A DNA stretch of 7,948 bases from positions 1 to 7,948 of the forward strand of contig JAKADE010000107.1 in NCBI GenBank assembly GCA_021820785.1, read 5' to 3'. The position numbers and the translations under genes are program-made. Position 1 is the first letter of the stretch; each line of letters starts with the position of its first letter. Source of the stretch: Pseudomonadota bacterium. Its GTDB lineage: Bacteria > Pseudomonadota > Gammaproteobacteria > Steroidobacterales > Steroidobacteraceae. This document shows positions 1-7,948 of the stretch, in pieces. The notes below the pieces were generated by a model. It was given only the letters and a program-made list of their open reading frames with translations, had not been told where the DNA came from and searched no databases.

Positions 1-1830
1 GCCGTTGATGTCGAAGATCGCCTCGCAGGGCAGGGCGACCTGCTGCTGCGGGTTGCGCCAATCGATGTGAAACGCGGCCGCCGAGAGCAGCAGCCCCGTG
101 CCCGGCACGGGCGTCTTGCCGCCCACCTCGTAGCTCCAGAGCGTGTCGGATTTCAGATGGGTGATGTCGCCGATCGGCAGCGTCGGCAGCGCGCAGAAGG
201 GCAGGTAGGTCTGAGCCGCGCCGGCGCGGAACCCTTCTGCGGCCGAGGCGTACACGAGCGCCCGCCGTTTGAACCGGTACGACAGGGCGAGCTTCGGATC
301 GACGCCGGACTGGCGGCTCGACTGCGGGGCACTCGGGGTGAGGCCGAAATTATTGAAGCCGTTGGCGGTGAAATCGGAGCGTTGGTGCAGCCAGTACTGG
401 CGCGCTCCGAGCGTGAGCGTCAGTCTGTGCGCGAGCGGCACGTAGAGTTGTCCGAACAGCGCGACGTCGCGCTGCAGTGCCGGATTGTTGTCGGTCCACA
501 GCAGATCGTTCGGCCAGGGGCCGACGACCGTATTGCTGCGGGTCGCGCCGACGAGGCCCTGTGCGTAGGTCGGCGGGATGGCCAGCAGCGAACGCGTGCG
601 TGCATAGAATGCCCCGAACGTGCCGCTTACGCCCCACACGTGTCTGAATGCCAGCCGGACTTCCTCGGTGAATTGGTTCTCGTAATGTTCCTGGTCCCAG
701 AGAAACGGTTGCGTGGGCAGATCGGTGACGCCGTAATAGCTCGCCAGGATCTGCTGCGTCCCGTAGGTCGAGTCCTCGATGTCGCGGTTGTGCCGGTAAA
801 AATAGCTGGTGGCGCTCACCAGGTGCACCCGCGCTCCCCGCCAACGGACCTCGAGCGACGGCAGCACCCAGGCGTCGGTGGCCCCGGATACGACATTGAA
901 CGCCCGATCGAGGGTGTAGCGCGGCTTGAAGGCGGGCAGGGGCGCGAAGGCCGCCGGAAATCCTTTGGTGTGCGTGTCCTGCGCCATGACCCGCAACTGC
1001 ACGCCGAGCGCACCGCCCAGATGGATGCGGGTGGTCATCGATCCGCCGTAGATGCTCTTCGCGCCCTGATCCCCGACGCGGGTGCGCGGCACCTGGAGAT
1101 TCGGGTCGGTCGTTGCGGGGCTCGAGGGGGCCGGGAACGTGCGGGTGAGATATCCGGCCTCGTGACTGCCGAACAGCACGATGCGTGTGGCGATCCGACC
1201 CGGTGCCATGACGAGGTTGGCAATCACGCTCGCAGCGCCGTCGGCGCTGCCGCCGCCGGCGGTGAAACCGGCGTCCGCGCGGTAGCGCAACGACTCTCGC
1301 CGCAAGTCGGGGCGTCGCGAAATGATGCGCACGGTACCGCCGAGGGAACTCTCACCGAACAGCGTTCCCTGGGGGCCCTTGAGCACCTCGATGCGCCGCA
1401 CGTCGATGATGCGCGGGTTGATCGACTCCGGCAGTGGCGTGTCGTCGATGTAAAATCCCGTGGCGCCCGACGTGCCGAACAGGTTCTGTCCACTGATGCC
1501 GCGGATCGCGACCGTGCGCGCGTTCGAGATGCCAGTCGAGCCGGCGCCGTACACGAACGAGAGATTGGGCGTCTTGCTGGCGTAATCGTCGAACGAGCGG
1601 ATGCCGAGTGCACGCAGCGTGCGGGCCGAGAACACCGTGATGCTCTCAGGCACGGCGGTGACCGGTTGACGCTCGCCCTGGGCCGTGACGATCACGGGAC
1701 GCAGCGGGGAAGAATCGGGCCTCGCGTGTGGCTGATGGGCGAGTGCGGCGCTGCTGAACAGCAGCACGCAACCGGCGACGGACCGTTTCAGGTGTGCCGA
1801 AGTTGGTATGCGGCCGCGAGCAGAGGTCAT
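1..1830 (-). CDS. TonB-dependent outer-membrane receptor, C-terminus missing (runs off left edge)
   Basis: The frame is open from an ATG at 1830-1828 down to base 1, giving 610 residues without a stop; the missing C-terminal barrel strands lie outside the window. Residues about 13-31 form a signal peptide (positive start, hydrophobic GCVLLFSSAALA, likely cut after Ala31). A TonB-box-like VIVTAQ sits at residues 46-51. The plug domain spans about 55-175, with the family signatures AIRGISGQN, YIDDTPLP, RRIEVLKGPQGTLFG and SLGGTVRII. Barrel strands follow, including FTEEVRLAF. Such receptors import scarce ligands (ferric siderophores, haem, vitamin B12, some sugars) using TonB-ExbBD energy; the ligand is not evident here. 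There is no good Shine-Dalgarno before the ATG, but the start overlaps the preceding ORF's stop (ATGA), suggesting translational coupling. Family assignment is secure; substrate unknown. Confidence 0.93.
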   Translation of the reverse strand, partial: MTSARGRIPTSAHLKRSVAGCVLLFSSAALAHQPHARPDSSPLRPVIVTAQGERQPVTAVPESITVFSARTLRALGIRSFDDYASKTPNLSFVYGAGSTGISNARTVAIRGISGQNLFGTSGATGFYIDDTPLPESINPRIIDVRRIEVLKGPQGTLFGESSLGGTVRIISRRPDLRRESLRYRADAGFTAGGGSADGAASVIANLVMAPGRIATRIVLFGSHEAGYLTRTFPAPSSPATTDPNLQVPRTRVGDQGAKSIYGGSMTTRIHLGGALGVQLRVMAQDTHTKGFPAAFAPLPAFKPRYTLDRAFNVVSGATDAWVLPSLEVRWRGARVHLVSATSYFYRHNRDIEDSTYGTQQILASYYGVTDLPTQPFLWDQEHYENQFTEEVRLAFRHVWGVSGTFGAFYARTRSLLAIPPTYAQGLVGATRSNTVVGPWPNDLLWTDNNPALQRDVALFGQLYVPLAHRLTLTLGARQYWLHQRSDFTANGFNNFGLTPSAPQSSRQSGVDPKLALSYRFKRRALVYASAAEGFRAGAAQTYLPFCALPTLPIGDITHLKSDTLWSYEVGGKTPVPGTGLLLSAAAFHIDWRNPQQQVALPCEAIFDING

Positions 1831-2126
1831 CGCGGGTGCGACGCTGCGCGCGGCGTCGCGGTGAGGAGCGCGATCCGGCTGCTGAGCGCCGCCTGTGCCG
1901 GGGGCCTGCCGCAGTCGCAGCAGACCGCGCGCATGGCCGTGGTGCCGGCCGCTCCGAGGGCGCGGTGCCGACCGGAGCGCCGGCGCGCTCGCGCATGGCC
2001 GGTGAGCACGCGCAGCGCCGCCTGCCGGGCCACGCGCTGCCGGCGGGCGATGCTCTGCAGGATAGCGGTGAGTGCCGCGGCGCATAGACCTGCGATGGTG
2101 AGTGTGACGGCGTGGTGCATGCGCAT
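1827..2126 (-). CDS. Small unrecognised protein with one N-terminal membrane segment, coupled to the TonB receptor
   Basis: I do not recognise this protein. The frame could start at GTG 2162 (111 aa) or, as chosen here, at ATG 2126 (99 aa); a third possible start is ATG 2120. A hydrophobic stretch of about 17-20 residues near the start (AVTLTIAGLCAAALTAIL) is followed by an Arg-rich region and a cysteine cluster, CCDCG. This suggests a single-pass inner-membrane or exported small protein. Two things favour a real gene. Its stop overlaps the receptor start in the pattern ATGA. Codon-position composition also looks coding: by hand count only 18 of 111 codons from the GTG end in A or T, more G/C than at positions one and two. 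Against it are a weak ribosome site, no recognised domain and the ease with which GC-rich DNA yields open frames. Confidence 0.45.
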   Translation of the reverse strand: MRMHHAVTLTIAGLCAAALTAILQSIARRQRVARQAALRVLTGHARARRRSGRHRALGAAGTTAMRAVCCDCGRPPAQAALSSRIALLTATPRAASHPR

Positions 2127-2176
2127 GACCTGAGCAGATTGTGCCGCACGGGCGCCGTTCACGCCCGGATATCGCG

Positions 2177-2191
2177 ACCTCGGCCCGAGGT
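2177..2191. promoter_or_regulatory. 15-bp palindrome upstream of the small ORF/receptor pair
   Basis: ACCTCGG-C-CCGAGGT is a perfect dyad with 7-bp arms around one base. As an RNA hairpin it would need a larger loop, so a DNA operator is the better reading. It lies about 50 bases upstream of the ATG at 2126 and 15 upstream of the alternative GTG at 2162, where an operator for the receptor transcription unit would be expected. I could not identify convincing -35/-10 boxes beside it, and it matches no operator I recognise. Confidence 0.3.
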
Positions 2192-2367
2192 GCGGCGCGG
2201 CACTTCAGGGGGAACGGCCACAGAGTGCCACCCCGATGTGACCTCGCGGATACACGTGCGCGGGGCGTTCATCTCTCGCCGGCGCGCATGGGACGTCAAC
2301 GGCCGGAGCCGCGCGGCAGCCAGAGCGTCTCGTCGCACCTCAAGAGCGTGTCGCACACCTCGGGGCA

Positions 2368-2385
2368 GCATGCCTCGTTGCATGC
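2368..2385 (-). terminator. Possible weak hairpin after mbfA
   Basis: GCATGC, six bases, then GCATGC again: because the hexamer is self-complementary, the two copies can form a 6-bp stem. It begins two bases past the mbfA stop codon (2390-2388). There is no T-run after it on the minus strand, so it is at best a weak or non-canonical terminator. Confidence 0.22.
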
Positions 2386-2387
2386 GC

Positions 2388-3518
2388 TCAGCCGAGCGAC
2401 GTGCCGAGCAGCATCCCGATCCCGTACGTGACGGCCGCGGCGAGGCCACCGAGCAGGAGCTGTCGCGTCGCCGAGTACGCCACCGTGCGACCATTGAACA
2501 GGGCCGTGAGTGCGCCCATCGCGGCAAGTCCCGCTGCGCTCGCTGCCGCGCAGGCCAGGACCGCCGGGACACCGGAGAGCAAGAAAAGCGGCAGGACCGG
2601 CACCAGTGCACCGACGGCAAACAGCGCAAAGGAGATCCCGGCTGCAGCCCAGGGGCTGCCGCCGAGCTCGCCGGGGTCGATGCCGAGTTCCTCGCGCGCC
2701 AAGGTGTCCAATGCCGCCTCACCGCTCGCCATGATCTGCGCCGCGACGCGTTGGGCGTCGCGCTTCGGCAGTCCCTTGGCCTGGTAGATCAGCGCCAGCT
2801 CGTGCTGCTCGGCCTGCGGCGTCCGCTCGATCTCCTCGCGCTCGCGCGCGAGCTGGGTTTTCGCCAGGTCGCGGGCGTTGCTCACCGAGAGCCACTCCCC
2901 GAGCGCCATGGAGCAGGCGCCGGCAATGAGTCCGGCGAGCCCGGACAGCAGCACGGTGTGCGTCGAGGTCCGGGCCCCCGCGATACCCATCATCAGACAG
3001 AAATTCGACACCAGTCCATCATTGGCGCCGAGCACCGCAGCCCGCAGATTGTTGCCCGAGACGCCCCGATGCCACGGTTCGGCGCGCCCGATGTCCATGC
3101 CGGTCTGACCGGACGTGCCCGCCGCTGCGGCGATCACGGCGGCATGACCGCGCTCTTCGGCCGCGAGCGCTGCGGCATCCTTCTGGGTGGCGTACTTGTT
3201 CCGGTCGGCGAATTCCGTTGCCGCGATCGAGGGCAGCACAAAGGCCGTTCCGAAGTGGCGCGCCAGGCGGGCGAGGACCCGGGTGCGCAGGCTCGGCGCG
3301 AACGGCTGCGGCTTGACACCTGCCTCGAGCAGTTTGTCCCGCCACAGCTGAGCATGGGTGGCTTCGGCCTGGGCGAGCTGACTAAACAGATCGCGCCGCA
3401 GCGGATCCTGCTCGGCGTCCGCCAGCGCCGCGTAGAGCGCAGCACCGTCGAGTTCATCGCGAAGATTCCCGGCGTATCGATCCGTATCCCGCGCGGAGCG
3501 ATTGGTCTCGAGAGGCAT
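2388..3518 (-). CDS. mbfA: MbfA-type membrane protein: ferritin-like domain fused to a VIT1/CCC1 iron transporter
   Basis: This 376-residue protein has two parts. Residues about 14-135 are a ferritin/rubrerythrin-like helical domain with candidate di-iron ligands Glu22, Glu52 and His55 (EATH), and Glu121/Glu122 with His125 (EERGH). Residues about 155-376 are a VIT1/CCC1 transporter: it opens with NLRAAVLGANDGLVSNF, a charged Glu-rich cytosolic segment follows (about 220-245, REREEIER), and further membrane helices lie near 290-376. Described MbfA proteins export iron from the cytosol and protect against H2O2; that role is inferred here from the domain order. The start at 3518 is chosen for its strong AGGAG five bases upstream. 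An in-frame ATG at 3533 and a longer upstream extension are possible but lack this signal. It is divergent from dps, consistent with shared iron/peroxide control. Confidence 0.9.
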   Translation of the reverse strand: MPLETNRSARDTDRYAGNLRDELDGAALYAALADAEQDPLRRDLFSQLAQAEATHAQLWRDKLLEAGVKPQPFAPSLRTRVLARLARHFGTAFVLPSIAATEFADRNKYATQKDAAALAAEERGHAAVIAAAAGTSGQTGMDIGRAEPWHRGVSGNNLRAAVLGANDGLVSNFCLMMGIAGARTSTHTVLLSGLAGLIAGACSMALGEWLSVSNARDLAKTQLAREREEIERTPQAEQHELALIYQAKGLPKRDAQRVAAQIMASGEAALDTLAREELGIDPGELGGSPWAAAGISFALFAVGALVPVLPLFLLSGVPAVLACAAASAAGLAAMGALTALFNGRTVAYSATRQLLLGGLAAAVTYGIGMLLGTSLG

Positions 3519-3620
3519 CGAGGCTCCTAACATGTGACGCGCCGTGCTCGCTCCTCCGGCGAGCGCCATCAGCCGCGGCCGATTCGCATGTGCCACGATG
3601 CGGGCTCGACGGGAGGGAAA

Positions 3621-3654
3621 CTGTGTCAAACATGATACAGTGAACACGGTTCAC
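3621..3654. promoter_or_regulatory. Two adjacent palindromes in the mbfA-dps divergent region
   Basis: Two dyads abut. CTGTGTC-AAACAT-GATACAG (3621-3640) is an inverted repeat with one mismatched pair. GTGAAC-ACG-GTTCAC (3640-3654) is perfect, with 6-bp arms around three bases. On the minus strand a possible -10 box TATCAT (3637-3632) for mbfA falls inside the first dyad, with no good -35 at the right distance. A perfect TTGACA (3629-3624, minus) has no matching -10. Start-site positions are therefore uncertain, but the density of symmetry is what a regulator-binding region looks like. The second dyad resembles TetR-family-style operators only loosely; I do not assign it to a regulator. Confidence 0.4.
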
Positions 3655-3723
3655 CCGCCATCGAACGCTTCGGCGCGGGAATATGCACGGATCAAGGCGT
3701 CCTTGCCGGGTTGCGCTGCAGCA

Positions 3724-3751
3724 CCGGGACTGCGGTTTTCACGCGTCCCGG
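3724..3751. promoter_or_regulatory. Strong inverted repeat just upstream of the dps promoter
   Basis: CCGGGAC (3724-3730), one unpaired T, GCG, a 7-base loop GTTTTCA, then CGC and GTCCCGG (3742-3751). This makes ten base pairs with a single bulge. It ends three bases before the proposed dps -35 element, so it is placed for an activator or repressor site. No T-run follows on either strand, so an intrinsic terminator is less likely. A shorter dyad, CAAGG-CGT-CCTTG, lies at 3693-3705. The rest of the 343-base gap (3519-3861) holds no gene I can support. Confidence 0.35.
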
Positions 3752-3754
3752 CGC

Positions 3755-3784
3755 TCGACCAGGCCGTCGTCGATCTGCTATAAA
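3755..3784 (+). promoter_or_regulatory. Predicted sigma70-type promoter of dps (extended -10)
   Basis: A TATAAA -10 hexamer at 3779-3784 is preceded by TG one base away (TGCTATAAA), an extended -10. A partial -35, TCGACC at 3755-3760, sits 18 bases upstream. The predicted transcription start near 3791 leaves a leader of about 70 bases before the dps ATG. The AT-rich box stands out from the surrounding GC-rich DNA. Confidence 0.55.
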
Positions 3785-3861
3785 ATCAGCACTCATCACG
3801 ACGGCGGTTCACGCGGGCCGGCTCGGCCGCGCAGCACTGCCCGACAGCACGAGGAGTCTCC

Positions 3862-4341
3862 ATGGAAATCAATATCGGCATCAGCGACAAAGATCGCAAG
3901 GCGATCGCGGATGGCCTGGCGCGCGTCATGGCCGACACGTACTCGCTGTACCTGAAGACGCACAATTATCACTGGAACGTGACCGGTCCGATGTTCCAGA
4001 CGCTGCATCTGATGTTCGAGCAGCAGTACAACGAACTGTGGACTGCGGTTGATCTGATCGCCGAGCGGATCCGCGCGCTCGGCCATTTCGCGCCCGGGAC
4101 CTACAAGGCGCTCGGCGCACTGAGCAGTATCGCTGAGGACGAGTCGATTCCGGCGGCGAAAGACATGATCAAGAACCTCGTCAAGGGGCACGAGCAGGTT
4201 GCCACGACCGCGCGCAAGCTGTTCCCGATTGCCGATGCGGCGAACGATCAGCCGACCGCGGATCTGGTGACGCAGCGTCTCGAGGTCCACGAGAAGACTG
4301 CGTGGATGCTGCGCAGCCTGCTCGAAGAGGGACACGCGTAG
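3862..4341 (+). CDS. dps: Dps-family mini-ferritin (DNA protection during starvation)
   Basis: A 159-residue protein of normal length for the family. Dps proteins form 12-subunit cytoplasmic shells that oxidise Fe(II), preferably with H2O2, and store it as a ferric mineral, preventing hydroxyl-radical formation. The inter-subunit ferroxidase ligands can be read: His37 (YHWN), His49 (TLH), Glu53, Asp64 and Glu68 (AER). They align with E. coli His51, His63, Asp67, Asp78 and Glu82, with Glu in place of Asp67. There is no long Lys-rich N-terminal tail of the kind E. coli Dps uses to bind DNA, so iron/peroxide detoxification rather than DNA compaction is the safer role. The start is supported by GAGGAG five bases upstream. 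katG follows after 83 bases on the same strand with no strong terminator between, so cotranscription is plausible. Confidence 0.95.
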   Translation: MEINIGISDKDRKAIADGLARVMADTYSLYLKTHNYHWNVTGPMFQTLHLMFEQQYNELWTAVDLIAERIRALGHFAPGTYKALGALSSIAEDESIPAAKDMIKNLVKGHEQVATTARKLFPIADAANDQPTADLVTQRLEVHEKTAWMLRSLLEEGHA

Positions 4342-4347
4342 CACGGG

Positions 4348-4362
4348 GTTGTCCTCGGCAAC
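4348..4362 (+). other. Small hairpin in the dps-katG spacer
   Basis: GTTGTC-CTC-GGCAAC can pair over six positions including one G-T wobble, seven bases after the dps stop. It is too small, and lacks a T-run, to count as an efficient terminator. It could attenuate, or stabilise the dps message, leaving dps and katG as a partly coupled operon. The rest of this 83-base spacer shows only the katG ribosome site AGGAG at 4414-4418. Confidence 0.22.
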
Positions 4363-4406
4363 GTGCGCCGGCCCGAAAACATCGCTGCGGCGCGTGCACG
4401 GTCTGA

Positions 4407-6599
<2,193 letters not shown>

Positions 6600-6625
6600 A
6601 AGCCGGCAGGCACGCATCCGCGAGC

Positions 6626-6663
6626 GCCGAGCCTGCCGGGCAGTCCTGCCCGGCAGGCTCGGC
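6626..6663. terminator. Long perfect inverted repeat between convergent katG and CDF genes
   Basis: Left arm GCCGAGCCTGCCGGGCA (6626-6642), loop GTCC, right arm 6647-6663: a perfect 17-bp stem, extendable by one C-G pair. It lies 26 bases past the katG stop and five bases past the CDF stop, so it can serve as a two-way terminator for the convergent pair. There is no T-run on either side, so termination would rest on stem strength or it may mainly protect 3' ends. A transcription-factor site is less likely at a convergent junction. Confidence 0.7.
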
Positions 6664-6668
6664 GGGGG

Positions 6669-7610
6669 TCACGCGCGATGACAGCCGTGTTCGCCGGGAT
6701 CGGGGCAGGATCCGCCCTCGAGCTGCACGGTGGCGTGCGTGATCCCATGCCGGTCGCGCAAGCGCTCGAGGATCACTTTCAGGACCGATTGCGGGTCGTC
6801 TGAAGGCTCGAGCGTTGCATGCAGCGTCACCACCGGGGCGTCCCCGGTCATCGACCACACGTGCAGATGATGGATGTTGCGCACGCCCGGGAGGTGTTCG
6901 AGGTCGTGGGCGATGTGCTCCGGGTCCACCTCATGCGGTGCGCCCTGGAGCAGCACGTGACCGGCCTCGCGCGTCAGCTGCCAGCCCGAGTGAAGGATCA
7001 GCATCGACACCAGCAACGAAAGCAGCGGGTCGGGGAGGCGCCAGCCGAACGCGACGATCAGCACTGCGGCGCTCGCGGCTGCCGCCGATCCCAGAAGGTC
7101 ACCGAGCACATGGGCGCGGGCGCTGCGCTCGTTGAGTGAGCGGGCGCCGGAGAGCGCGAGGAACGCCCCGACGTTGGCAACACCGCCCAGCAGGGCGATG
7201 AGCAGCATCAGCCGGCCGTCGACCGGCGGTGGTGCAATGAGCCGCCGGATCGCCTCGGCCGTGACGGCCACGGTCAGTCCGAGCAGGATCAGCCCGTTCG
7301 TGTAGGCGGCCAGGGTCTGGTAGCGGCTCGAGCCATAGGTATGCCGCGCGTCGGGCGGTCTTCGGCTGGCACGGACGGCGAACACCGCGAGCAGGAGCGA
7401 GCCGCAATCGGCCAGCATGTGACCGGCTTCGGCGAGCAGGGCGATGGAATTGGCGAACCAGCCGCCGAGCGCCTCGATGGCGGTGAAGATCAGCAGGATG
7501 CCCAGGGCGAGCAGCAGCCGATGCGCGCCCGCACCGTGCCCGTGGTCATGGCCCGAGGCGGTCGGGTGAGCGTGATCGTGACCTGCGTGATGCGAGTGTG
7601 CGTGTCCCAC
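6669..7610 (-). CDS. Cation diffusion facilitator, zinc-type efflux protein (CzcD/ZitB-like)
   Basis: A 313-residue inner-membrane metal/proton antiporter that expels Zn(II) and often Cd(II) or Co(II). The first 30 residues hold 11 histidines (GHAHSHH, HDHAH, HDHGH), a metal-gathering tail. Six membrane helices span about 31-215. The transport-site pairs are His64-Asp68 in helix 2 (HMLAD) and His167-Asp171 in helix 5 (HVLGD); this H/D pattern is typical of zinc-type CDFs. The cytoplasmic domain (about 216-300) has the family HHLHVW motif at 247-252, and the tail ends in Cys/His residues. The GTG at 7610 is chosen because GGAGAG lies five bases upstream. The frame stays open to an ATG at 7757, but that start would lie upstream of the promoter and inside merR. 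Transcription is predicted from the MerR-type promoter at 7660-7690. Confidence 0.93.
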   Translation of the reverse strand: MGHAHSHHAGHDHAHPTASGHDHGHGAGAHRLLLALGILLIFTAIEALGGWFANSIALLAEAGHMLADCGSLLLAVFAVRASRRPPDARHTYGSSRYQTLAAYTNGLILLGLTVAVTAEAIRRLIAPPPVDGRLMLLIALLGGVANVGAFLALSGARSLNERSARAHVLGDLLGSAAAASAAVLIVAFGWRLPDPLLSLLVSMLILHSGWQLTREAGHVLLQGAPHEVDPEHIAHDLEHLPGVRNIHHLHVWSMTGDAPVVTLHATLEPSDDPQSVLKVILERLRDRHGITHATVQLEGGSCPDPGEHGCHRA

Positions 7611-7635
7611 CAGATCTCTCCGCGCCGGTCCGGGA

Positions 7636-7664
7636 TTGAAGCGCGGTGCGTCGGTACGTATCTT
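7636..7664 (+). promoter_or_regulatory. Possible promoter of the merR gene
   Basis: TTGAAG (7636-7641), 17 bases, then TATCTT (7659-7664) on the plus strand. Each box matches four of six consensus bases with ideal spacing. The predicted start near 7671 would fall in the operator dyad, giving a leader of about 22 bases and allowing autoregulation. The boxes overlap the -10 of the opposing CDF promoter. Confidence 0.4.
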
Positions 7665-7690
7665 AAAACCTCCAGTCACTGGAGCTTCAA
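7660..7690 (-). promoter_or_regulatory. MerR-type promoter/operator of the CDF gene (19-bp spacer with dyad)
   Basis: On the minus strand TTGAAG (7690-7685) is separated by 19 bases from TAAGAT (7665-7660). The overlong spacer contains the perfect dyad CTCCAGT-C-ACTGGAG (plus strand 7670-7684). A dyad inside a 19-20 bp spacer is the hallmark of promoters activated by MerR-family regulators, which untwist DNA to realign the two boxes. Predicted transcription starts near 7653, about 43 bases before the CDF GTG. The GGAG of the right arm also serves as the merR ribosome site on the other strand. Confidence 0.85.
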
Positions 7691-7692
7691 GC

Positions 7693-7948
7693 ATGCACGA
7701 CCCCTCCCTGCCGATCGGTGCGCTGGCCCGCAGCGTCGGGTGCAAAGTGCAGACCATCCGCTACTACGAGCAGGTCGGTCTGCTGCCCCCGGCGGCCCGC
7801 ACGCCCGGCGCACAGCGCCGCTACGGTGAGCTTCACCGGCAGAAGCTGAGTTTCATCCGGCATGCGCGCGAGCTGGGATTCCCCTTGCCGGCGATCCGGG
7901 AATTGCTCGCGCTGGCCGATGAACGCGATTCGGAGTGCAGCCGCGCGG
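7693..7948 (+). CDS. MerR-family metal-responsive regulator, C-terminus missing (runs off right edge)
   Basis: Eighty-five codons are present, starting at ATG 7693, eight bases after GGAG (7681-7684). The N-terminal winged helix-turn-helix is clear: LPIGALARSVGCKVQTIRYY, then EQVGLLPPAARTPGAQRRY, and the second half LSFIRHARELGFPLPAIRELL. Cys82 falls close to where metal-sensing MerR proteins (ZntR, CadR, PbrR) have a ligand cysteine at the start of the dimerisation helix. The C-terminal metal-binding loop is outside the window, so the metal cannot be named. Position and operator indicate that it controls the divergent CDF gene and probably itself. SoxR- or CueR-like roles cannot be strictly excluded, but the neighbour argues for Zn/Cd/Pb/Co sensing. 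Confidence 0.9.
   Translation, partial: MHDPSLPIGALARSVGCKVQTIRYYEQVGLLPPAARTPGAQRRYGELHRQKLSFIRHARELGFPLPAIRELLALADERDSECSRA

Noticed and set aside
67..2133. A 688-codon open frame on the plus strand across the receptor region
   Set aside because: Its product is an Arg/Ala/Gly-rich low-complexity sequence with no domain, while the opposite strand encodes an unmistakable TonB-dependent receptor with signal peptide and plug motifs. Antisense frames stay open easily in GC-rich genes.
2322..2359. Two imperfect copies of a GAGCGT...TCGCAC..CCTC motif between mbfA and the small ORF
   Set aside because: Only two copies, about 18-20 bases each with several differences and no gap of fixed length; not enough to call a repeat array or CRISPR.
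2112..3530. A 472-codon plus-strand open frame opposite mbfA
   Set aside because: No recognisable motif and an Arg/Gly-rich composition; the minus strand carries a clear ferritin-like/VIT1 protein with a strong ribosome site.
3601..3629. Perfect TTGACA on the minus strand (3629-3624) as the mbfA -35 box
   Set aside because: No acceptable -10 hexamer lies 15-19 bases downstream, so I did not annotate a promoter from it alone.
3544..3783. A 79-codon plus-strand ORF in the mbfA-dps gap
   Set aside because: No ribosome site, no protein-like features, and it crosses the palindromes and the dps promoter; regulatory DNA explains the region better.
3796..4344. A 182-codon minus-strand open frame opposite dps
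   Set aside because: It shows no domain and is fully explained by the dps coding sequence on the plus strand.

Overview
The window is compact, GC-rich chromosomal DNA, roughly two-thirds G+C by eye. It comes from a Gram-negative bacterium, since it carries an outer-membrane TonB-dependent receptor. The protein sequences look proteobacterial, plausibly gamma- or betaproteobacterial, but nothing here fixes a genus. I see no insertion sequence, tRNA, rRNA, CRISPR array, integrase or phage gene.

Layout. Bases 1-1830 (minus) hold the N-terminal 610 codons of a TonB-dependent receptor that runs off the left edge. Its ATG overlaps by four bases the stop of a small unrecognised ORF (1827-2126, possibly to 2162, minus) with one membrane segment. 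Next come a ferritin-like/VIT1 fusion protein of the MbfA type (2388-3518, minus) and, divergent from it across 343 bases rich in dyad symmetry, a Dps-family ferritin (3862-4341, plus). A complete catalase-peroxidase gene, katG (4425-6599, plus), follows 83 bases after dps. A perfect 17-bp inverted repeat (6626-6663) lies between katG and a convergent zinc-type cation diffusion facilitator (6669-7610, minus). The window ends in a divergent MerR-family regulator (7693 onward, plus), cut off after 85 codons. The MerR/CDF promoter region has a classic dyad inside a 19-bp spacer.

How the genes fit together. The centre is an iron and peroxide defence cluster. MbfA-type proteins are reported to export iron and protect against H2O2, Dps oxidises and stores Fe(II) using H2O2, and KatG destroys H2O2. 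The TonB-dependent receptor may bring in an iron chelate, but its substrate cannot be read from the sequence. The CDF/MerR pair is a self-contained metal (probably Zn/Cd/Co) efflux module. The result is a metal-homeostasis and oxidative-stress neighbourhood built from known families. I did not find a clearly new system. The least explained items are the small ORF coupled to the receptor and the stacked palindromes between mbfA and dps.
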